Part shown: positions 61,085-64,000 of the stretch, piece after piece
Layout: the number at the start of each line of letters is the position of its first letter
How positions within the stretch are numbered: position 1 is the stretch's first letter
Source: Nocardiopsis alborubida
GTDB lineage: Bacteria > Actinomycetota > Actinomycetes > Streptosporangiales > Streptosporangiaceae
Assembly (NCBI RefSeq): GCF_012396365.1
Contig: NZ_JAAXPG010000019.1
Span: 1-64,000 of the forward strand
DNA length: 64,000 nt
Reading direction: 5' to 3'
Translations under genes and position numbers: made by a program
The notes under the pieces: generated by a model
The model's input: the letters and a program-made list of their open reading frames with translations, nothing else
Databases searched by the model: none
Told to the model about the DNA's origin: nothing

Positions 61085-61236
61085 CGTCCGCGGAGTACCG
61101 CGCGTCGGTGGTGTCCGGGGAGCGCCCCGCGTCGGCCCCGCCCGGGGAGTGCCACGGGACGGCCCCGCCCGGGAGCACCGCGTGTCGGCCTGCCCCGGAA
61201 GCGCCCCGCGTCGGCCTGTCAGGGGAGCGTGGCGGC
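61085..61236. repeat. degenerate ~26-bp tandem repeats
   Basis: Five or six diverged copies of a unit close to CCGGGGAGCGCCCCGCGT plus CGGCC run between the DUF1707 and RNHCP genes. The best copies start at about 61114, 61142, 61169, 61194 and 61220. Each can fold into a small hairpin. This region has no gene. Confidence 0.6.
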
Positions 61237-61287
61237 CCGGAGCCGGGCGGGGCCGGGAAGCCGTACGGCCCCCGGCCCCGCCCGCCG

Positions 61288-61710
61288 CTACAGGTCCATC
61301 AGCGCCCGTCTGGCGACCGCGTCGGAGGCGGCGGCCAGCGGCCGGACCGCCACCCTGACCAGTGCGCGGGCGTTGTCGTCGCCCGCCACGCGGTTGGAGC
61401 CGAGTTCGCCGCACCGCGCGCAGCGGTGGACGATCATCCACTCCCCGTCCGGTCGCGCCGCCATGCTCAGCGCGTCCATCGCGCCCCGGCAGCCGGACGC
61501 GCGGTCGCCGGGGATCCGCAGGTCCACGTGCAGGCTGGTCAGGCAGTGCGGGCAGTGGTTGCGGTGGGCCGTCCCCGGCGCGTGGGCCGGGATCTCCAGG
61601 CGGCACCGCACGCAGCGGAACGAGCCCGCGCCGCCCGCCTCGCCGTGGGCGTGCAGCACGGTCTTGGGGCGCTGGGGACGCCTGGTGACGCGGGTGTTGC
61701 GTCGGCCCAC
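61288..61710 (-). CDS. RNHCP domain zinc-ribbon protein, second of a tandem pair
   Basis: 140 aa from GTG 61710, placed seven bases after the SD GGGGAGG that lies in the end of the upstream gene; GTG 61716 (GTGA overlap) is an alternative. Central CVRCRLEIPAHAPGTAHRNH then RNHCPHCLTSLHVDLRI is the RNHCP signature; together with CVRC and a later CARCG it provides six cysteines for two zinc ribbons. The N-terminus is basic (RRNTRVTRRPQRPK) and the C-terminal half beta-rich (WMIVHRCARCGELGSNRVAG). Function of the RNHCP domain is unknown. Confidence 0.78.
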   Translation of the reverse strand: MGRRNTRVTRRPQRPKTVLHAHGEAGGAGSFRCVRCRLEIPAHAPGTAHRNHCPHCLTSLHVDLRIPGDRASGCRGAMDALSMAARPDGEWMIVHRCARCGELGSNRVAGDDNARALVRVAVRPLAAASDAVARRALMDL

Positions 61711-61712
61711 GC

Positions 61713-62120
61713 TCACACCTCCCCGAACAGGTCGAGCGGGAAGGGCGGTTCGGCCAACGGCCGGACCGCGATCCGCATGAGGACGAGGTGGTTGTCGTCC
61801 GGCGAGACGGCGCTCTCGGACATCTCGTCGCACACGCCGCAGCGGTGGATGAGCGTCCAGGCGCCGCCGCGCGGGACCGCGACGGAGATCGGTGCCATGC
61901 GCCCGCCGCAGTCGGAGGCGCCGCCCCCGACCCGGTCCAGGACGTGGCGGGAACTCAGACAGCTCGGGCAGTGGTCGCGGGGCTCTCCCTCGGGATCGAG
62001 GAGGGACACGGACAGACCGCAGCGCACGCAGGCGAAGGCGCCGGTGCGCGGAACGGATGCGGAGCGGTGGCCGGAGCCGGTGCGTCGGCCGGAACGGCCG
62101 GAGGAATCGGTGGTGGACAC
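61713..62120 (-). CDS. RNHCP domain zinc-ribbon protein, first of a tandem pair
   Basis: 135 aa from ATG 62120. The signature reads RDHCPSCLSSRHVLDRVGGG (RNHCP-like with N to D), preceded by FACVRCGLSVSLLDPEGEPR and followed by WTLIHRCGVCDEMSESAVSP. It is a clear but diverged paralogue of the downstream protein; both share spacing of the three Cys pairs. The stop lies between the SD and the start of the next gene, so translation is coupled. Basic, Ser/Gly-rich N-terminus. Confidence 0.78.
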   Translation of the reverse strand: MSTTDSSGRSGRRTGSGHRSASVPRTGAFACVRCGLSVSLLDPEGEPRDHCPSCLSSRHVLDRVGGGASDCGGRMAPISVAVPRGGAWTLIHRCGVCDEMSESAVSPDDNHLVLMRIAVRPLAEPPFPLDLFGEV

Positions 62121-62500
62121 CCGGAGGTACTCCTTGCTGGAAACGGTGACAGACAGCAGGGAGCAGGCCGAGCGCTTCTCGACGGAAGGGGCGTGGCCGC
62201 CTCAGTTACCCGGGGGCCGGGTACGGCGGTGGCACGCGTGACTGTCAGGCGCGCTCGGCGCGTTCCGGGGCATACTCACCCTTCTCCGTCCGGAGTCGTC
62301 CTCCGGATCCTCGTTCCTACGGGGCCGAAGGACGATCGTAGGCGGACGCCCCGACCGGGGCAACGGGTTTTTCGCTGGTCGGACCGCCCGGCGCGGCGGG
62401 GGTGTTTCCACAGCCGCGGGAACCCGCTGGAAATCCGGCGCCCCGGCTGTCCGAGGAAACGCGCTTTCCCTCTCGTGGCTTTGTGTTGGATTCGGCTCAC
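62121..62500. other. intergenic region between the RNHCP pair and the TnpB remnant
   Basis: 380 bases without a supportable gene. It should contain the RNHCP promoter; around 62325-62345 the minus strand has AT-richer TACGATCGTCC that might be part of it. The GC content falls toward the transposon remnant. Confidence 0.35.
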
Positions 62501-62519
62501 GCGACCGCAAGGCGGTCGC
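62501..62519. repeat. hairpin just upstream of the TnpB remnant
   Basis: GCGACCGC-AAG-GCGGTCGC, an 8-bp perfect stem 14 bases before the first TnpB-like codons. IS200/IS605 elements carry subterminal hairpins at their ends, so this may be what is left of the left end. Confidence 0.4.
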
Positions 62520-62532
62520 TGCGGTGTGCGCC

Positions 62533-62808
62533 GTGACCAGGAAGAGCGTGAAGCGGGCGTTTCGGTACCGCTTCCATCCGACCGGTGCGCAGGCGGCTGA
62601 GGCCAGGGGCAGCGCGAACCGGGACAAGGCGCGCCGAGAGGCGGCGCGGGTGCACGCCCGCATCACCGGCCGGCGTCGGGACTTCCTGCACAAACCCTCT
62701 ACCCGACTCGTCCGCGAGAACCAAGCGGTCGTGATCGAGGATTCGACGGTGCGCAACCTGGTCAAGAACCGCAGATGGTCAACCCGCTTTACCACTCGGT
62801 CGAACTGA
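62533..62808 (+). pseudogene. tnpB: TnpB (IS605/IS1341-type) remnant with large internal deletion
   Basis: From GTG 62533 the frame encodes the TnpB N-terminus (TRKSVKRAFRYRFHPTGAQA), jumps after about 20-25 residues straight to a segment normally ~170 residues further on (KARREAARVHARITGRRRDF, LHKPSTRLVRENQAVVIEDS with the RuvC-II Glu), and then leaves the family after VRNLVKNR. The RuvC-I Asp, the zinc finger and the final RuvC motif are missing, so it cannot act as a nuclease. Intact TnpB is about 380-400 aa. It marks an old insertion beside the RNHCP genes. Confidence 0.75.
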
Positions 62809-62951
62809 CCCGCGGGGCGGTCTTCGGCGCCCTCGGGGGCGGACCGGCACTGCTCCACCTCGGAGTGCCGCTGGTGTGCGTGGTCCTCATGTGGTTCCTG
62901 GCGTGCGCCCGGATGAGAAGCCGCGTGGTCGGCTGCCCCCCCCACACACAC

Positions 62952-62986
62952 GGACGGCGTGGGGGCCACCGTCCCCCACGCCGTCC
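62952..62986 (-). terminator. terminator after the DUF3352 gene
   Basis: Perfect 14-bp stem GGACGGCGTGGGGG / CCCCCACGCCGTCC with a 7-nt loop, 22 bases after the stop. Flanked by a C-tract with CACACACA. Confidence 0.8.
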
Positions 62987-63007
62987 GCGCACCCGTGAGC
63001 CGTGCGG

Positions 63008-64000
63008 CTACTCGCCGCCGCTGGGCGACCAGCGCAGCTCGACGCTGCTGCGCTGACCCTCCTCGGTGACGCTCAGCGCCACGCCCACGGCACCCCACTG
63101 GCCGGGGGCCTCCACCTCGCTGTCGGTCAGCACCTGGCGCAGGTCCATGTACCCGGCCATCACCGCCGAGTCCATCTCCTGCATGGTCTGCTGGAAGACC
63201 GGGTCGTCGCCCAGGCGCCCGGTGGCGCTGCTGCCCTGGGACACCACCACGGCGTCGCCGTCGGTGCTCACCCCCGGCGGGGTGCTGTACGAGTCGACGA
63301 CCATGCCCTCGACGAAGTCGCTCAGGACCTGCTCGTCGCCGCCCACCGCGCGGTACTGGAAGGACGCCTCCCCACCGCCGCCGTAGGAGGACCCGAAGAA
63401 GCCCTCCAGGTTCATGTCGGTGACACCGAACGCGGTCGAGGAGCCCAGCAGCTGGGTGAAGCCCTCCGGCAGCGGGGCGCCCATCGAGTTGAACTGGCGC
63501 TCCATCTCCTGCATCTGGCCGCTGCTCGTCATGAACGGGATCGAGTCGCTCTCGTAGGCGTCGGCCAGCGCCGTGTCCAGGCCGCTGGCGCCCACGGCCA
63601 TGACCGTGCTCTCGGGCAGCGACTCCATCGCCGCCACGCTCGCGCCCGGGGTCTCGGCCAGCCACGCCAGGTCGGTGCCGTCCACCGTGAGGTCGAAGAC
63701 GTCCGTCCGCGCCTCCAGGTACTCGCCGTCCACCCGCAGGGACGCGGTCATCCGGCCGCTCAGCTCACCGGTCTCGGCGGCCAGGTCGGCCTCGAACTCC
63801 TGGGCGAACTCCTCGACCTCCATCATGCGCGCGAGGTCCGTCCATCCCACGGCCAGGCTGCCGCCGGGCACGTCGGCCATGTCGCCGGAGAAGGTGTCGG
63901 CGTCCGCCAGGGGGCCGTGCTCGTCCACCTGGGCGTGCAGGTCGGCCAGCGCCGCGTCGGAGGTGGTGAGGAGCGCGAAGTCGTCGACCACCTCGAAGTA
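63008..64000 (-). CDS. DUF3352 domain protein (5' end outside the window)
   Basis: At least 330 residues; the frame continues past base 64000, so the start is not seen. The visible part is soluble and acidic with the DUF3352 character: FALLTTSDAALADLHAQV, VPGGSLAVGWTDLARMMEVE, LPESTVMAVGASGLDTALAD, LLGSSTAFGVTDMNLEGFFG, and a C-terminal QWGAVGVALSVTEEGQRSSV. Members usually have an N-terminal membrane anchor, expected beyond the edge. Function unknown; present in many actinomycetes. Confidence 0.85.
   Translation of the reverse strand, partial: YFEVVDDFALLTTSDAALADLHAQVDEHGPLADADTFSGDMADVPGGSLAVGWTDLARMMEVEEFAQEFEADLAAETGELSGRMTASLRVDGEYLEARTDVFDLTVDGTDLAWLAETPGASVAAMESLPESTVMAVGASGLDTALADAYESDSIPFMTSSGQMQEMERQFNSMGAPLPEGFTQLLGSSTAFGVTDMNLEGFFGSSYGGGGEASFQYRAVGGDEQVLSDFVEGMVVDSYSTPPGVSTDGDAVVVSQGSSATGRLGDDPVFQQTMQEMDSAVMAGYMDLRQVLTDSEVEAPGQWGAVGVALSVTEEGQRSSVELRWSPSGGE

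Noticed and set aside
62775..63056. Plus-strand frame with hydrophobic stretch (VCVVLMWFLACAR)
   Set aside because: No SD, crosses the terminator and the DUF3352 3' end, and starts inside the TnpB remnant.

Overview
The window is a GC-rich (roughly 70 percent or more) actinomycete chromosome segment. The gene content (mycothiol S-conjugate amidase, DUF501, DUF4307, DUF1707, DUF3352, PucR, several Ser/Thr kinases, Rex-type operators) and the order eno - divIC - DUF501 - ppx - ndh point to Streptomyces or the Streptosporangiales. Nocardiopsis is my best guess, by inference only. Most of the window is chromosomal core, with a few accessory patches.

Layout. 1-9.7 kb: the end of sucD, a DUF6350 membrane protein, a HEAT-type relic, mfd, an ATP-sulfurylase-like/APS kinase fusion, and mazG. 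9.8-11.7 kb: a flavin monooxygenase and a divergent TetR regulator that share two tandem 19-bp palindromic operators. 11.8-18.2 kb: eno, divIC, a crcB pair on the opposite strand, DUF501-ppx, then ndh behind two Rex-type operators and an atypical tRNA-like gene. 18.2-23 kb: the proline catabolism unit (PucR regulator divergent from pruA and proline dehydrogenase). 23-32 kb: YccA, DUF4287, thiolase, SGNH hydrolase, cystathionine beta-synthase, a left-handed beta-helix acyltransferase, a nucleotidyltransferase-like protein and cystathionine gamma-synthase. The thiolase and acyltransferase genes carry nearly the same 14-bp operator.

32-40 kb: a small membrane protein, two tandem GntR/UTRA regulators, a MoxR-type AAA ATPase with its VWA partner, a FIST-domain protein and an unknown secreted protein. 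40-51 kb: RDD, greA, DUF4307, mca and its small membrane partner, a YyaL-type thioredoxin-domain protein, a Ser/Thr kinase divergent from a sigma factor, a cis-prenyltransferase, and a PIN-PhoH ATPase. 51-64 kb: an FMN-fold oxidoreductase, a giant zinc-ribbon membrane protein, two secreted transglycosylase-like paralogues whose 3' domains are almost identical DNA, a Ser/Thr kinase with a putative sensor domain, fumC, a DUF1707 protein, tandem RNHCP-domain genes, a collapsed TnpB remnant, and the start-truncated DUF3352 gene.

I found no CRISPR array, prophage, intact insertion sequence or biosynthetic cluster. The points most worth following up are the odd tRNA, the transcription-factor operators, the transglycosylase pair with its long structured leader, and the AAA/VWA/FIST neighbourhood. 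No search or folding program was run; family names come from recognised motifs and gene order.
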